NCBI RefSeq assembly: GCF_012641275.1
Contig: NZ_JABAIA010000001.1
Span: 2,294,001 to 2,358,000, forward strand
DNA from: Chitinophaga varians
Lineage (GTDB): Bacteria > Bacteroidota > Bacteroidia > Chitinophagales > Chitinophagaceae
Direction: 5' to 3'
DNA: 64,000 nucleotides
Shown: in pieces, positions 63,129 to 64,000 of the stretch
Layout of the letters: each line of letters starts with the position of its first letter
Position numbering within the stretch: the first letter of the stretch is position 1
Position numbers and translations under genes: made by a program
The notes under the pieces: model-generated
What the model was told of the DNA's origin: nothing
The model's input: the letters and a program-made list of their open reading frames with translations, nothing else
Database searches by the model: none

Positions 63129-64000
63129 TTGAACCACAAATTTGCCCACTGGGGCGTTTTTCTACTGCTGTCACTGACCTGGGGCAGCTCGTTCATTTTA
63201 ATGAAAATCGGACTGGAATCTTTTACGCCCTGGCAGGTGGCCAGTTTGCGCCTGGTAGCGGCGGGGGTGGCGTTATTGCCTTTTCTGCCCAAAGCTATCC
63301 GGCAAACGCCGGTCAACAAGCTGCCGGTGATCATTCTTTCCGGTATCCTGGGCAACGGGCTTCCGGCTTTTCTTTTCTGTCTGGCGGAAACTGAGATAGA
63401 CAGTTCGCTCGCGGGCATTTTAAATTCGCTGACACCACTGATGGCGTTGCTAACGGGGCTGATTATATTCAAAAGCCCGATTAAAAAAGCGCAGCTGCTA
63501 GGGGTATGTGTGGGTTTACTGGGAGTTGTGCTGCTTTTCAGTTCCAAGGGGATCAATACCAACGGGCACTGGTATTACAGCCTGCTGGTGGTGGCCGCCA
63601 CGGTCAGTTATGGTACCAACATCAGCCTGGTACATCATTATCTGAAAGGGTTTGGTTCATTGCAGTTGGGATCTATTGCCATGTTTTTCTGTGGACTGGC
63701 TACATTTCCGGTGTTGCTCTTCAGTGACTTTTTTCCTCAGTTTGCGACAGACCACGCGCCGTGGCGCTCGTTGTCTGCCGGTCTTGTGCTGGGGGTAATG
63801 GGCACCGGGGTGGCGGCCGTGTTATTTTACCTGCTGATCCGCCGTGCCGGTTCCATGTTTGCGTCTATGGTCACTTATGCGTTACCGGTAGTCGCTATCG
63901 GCTGGGGATTGCTGGCTCATGAAACGGTCACCTGGATTCAGGTGGTATGTATGGGAATTATCCTGCTGGGCGTGTATTTAGTTAACCGGGCCAAAACAGC
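63129..64000 (+). CDS. EamA/DMT-family transporter, cut by window end
   Basis: About 290 residues of a ten-helix drug/metabolite transporter; the stop codon lies beyond the window. Two EamA repeats are seen: HWGVFLLLSLTWGSSFILMKIG at the start and LLVVAATVSYGTNISLVHHYL in the second half. There is no ATG upstream in frame, so TTG at 63129 (giving MNHKFAHW) is the probable start; the next ATG would remove the first helix. Substrate unknown. Confidence 0.88.
   Translation, partial: MNHKFAHWGVFLLLSLTWGSSFILMKIGLESFTPWQVASLRLVAAGVALLPFLPKAIRQTPVNKLPVIILSGILGNGLPAFLFCLAETEIDSSLAGILNSLTPLMALLTGLIIFKSPIKKAQLLGVCVGLLGVVLLFSSKGINTNGHWYYSLLVVAATVSYGTNISLVHHYLKGFGSLQLGSIAMFFCGLATFPVLLFSDFFPQFATDHAPWRSLSAGLVLGVMGTGVAAVLFYLLIRRAGSMFASMVTYALPVVAIGWGLLAHETVTWIQVVCMGIILLGVYLVNRAKT

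Overview
The window looks like chromosome of a Bacteroidota bacterium, most likely a Chitinophaga or close Chitinophagaceae relative. The basis is a SusC/SusD pair, FecR and STN-type TonB signalling, LytS/LytTR two-component pairs, a bacterial geranylgeranylglyceryl phosphate synthase, many Cys-Lys-Lys lipoproteins, few Shine-Dalgarno sites, and promoters that fit the Bacteroidota pattern TTG-N18-TAnnTTTG (clearest before cydA and acpP). Genus assignment is inference. No tRNA, rRNA, CRISPR array, transposase, integrase or prophage gene was seen; base and codon use look even.

Layout. 0-2 kb: end of a LytS-type kinase, its LytTR regulator and a bestrophin channel. 2.1-7.6 kb: a three-gene SMC-like operon (JetA/DUF3375, JetB/DUF4194, JetC) matching a Wadjet plasmid-defence complex but with no JetD nuclease. 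7.8-10.2 kb: cytochrome bd oxidase. 10.6-13.4 kb: a WYL regulator, a DJ-1/PfpI-GyrI fusion and a free GyrI-like protein. 13.4-15.7 kb: acpP-fabF-rnc on the minus strand. 16.2-22 kb: a tripartite RND efflux operon. 22-24 kb: ECF sigma factor and S41 lipoprotein protease. 24.1-33.7 kb: a minus-strand surface locus (FecR, STN TonB receptor, two tandem beta-helix lipoproteins, a DUF4397-like lipoprotein, a shortened beta-helix paralogue), preceded by a carboxypeptidase-like-domain protein. 33.8-41.2 kb: PRPP-synthetase-like enzyme, a SusC/SusD pair, a DUF2490 barrel. 41.3-46.2 kb: YcxB-like and Asn/Gly-rich proteins, a gene-free inverted-repeat segment, and B12-dependent ribonucleotide reductase. 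46.6-53.9 kb: ether-lipid synthase, a second LytS/LytTR pair with a candidate operator, dxs, a flavin/iron-sulfur reductase, a PAS sensor lacking an ATPase domain. 53.9-64 kb: HAD phosphatase, a redox-stress set (two pirins, OsmC, nitroreductase, YceI, AraC regulator), scpA, DUF3078 protein, mscL, PPK2 and a cut-off EamA transporter.

The most interesting points are the JetABC operon without JetD, a family of hairpins built from short tandem units placed between co-oriented genes, three 12-bp direct repeats with an exact 21-bp period upstream of a LytS/LytTR operon, the FecR/TonB signalling locus with no adjacent sigma factor, and the 42.5-42.8 kb inverted-repeat segment lying between two terminators.
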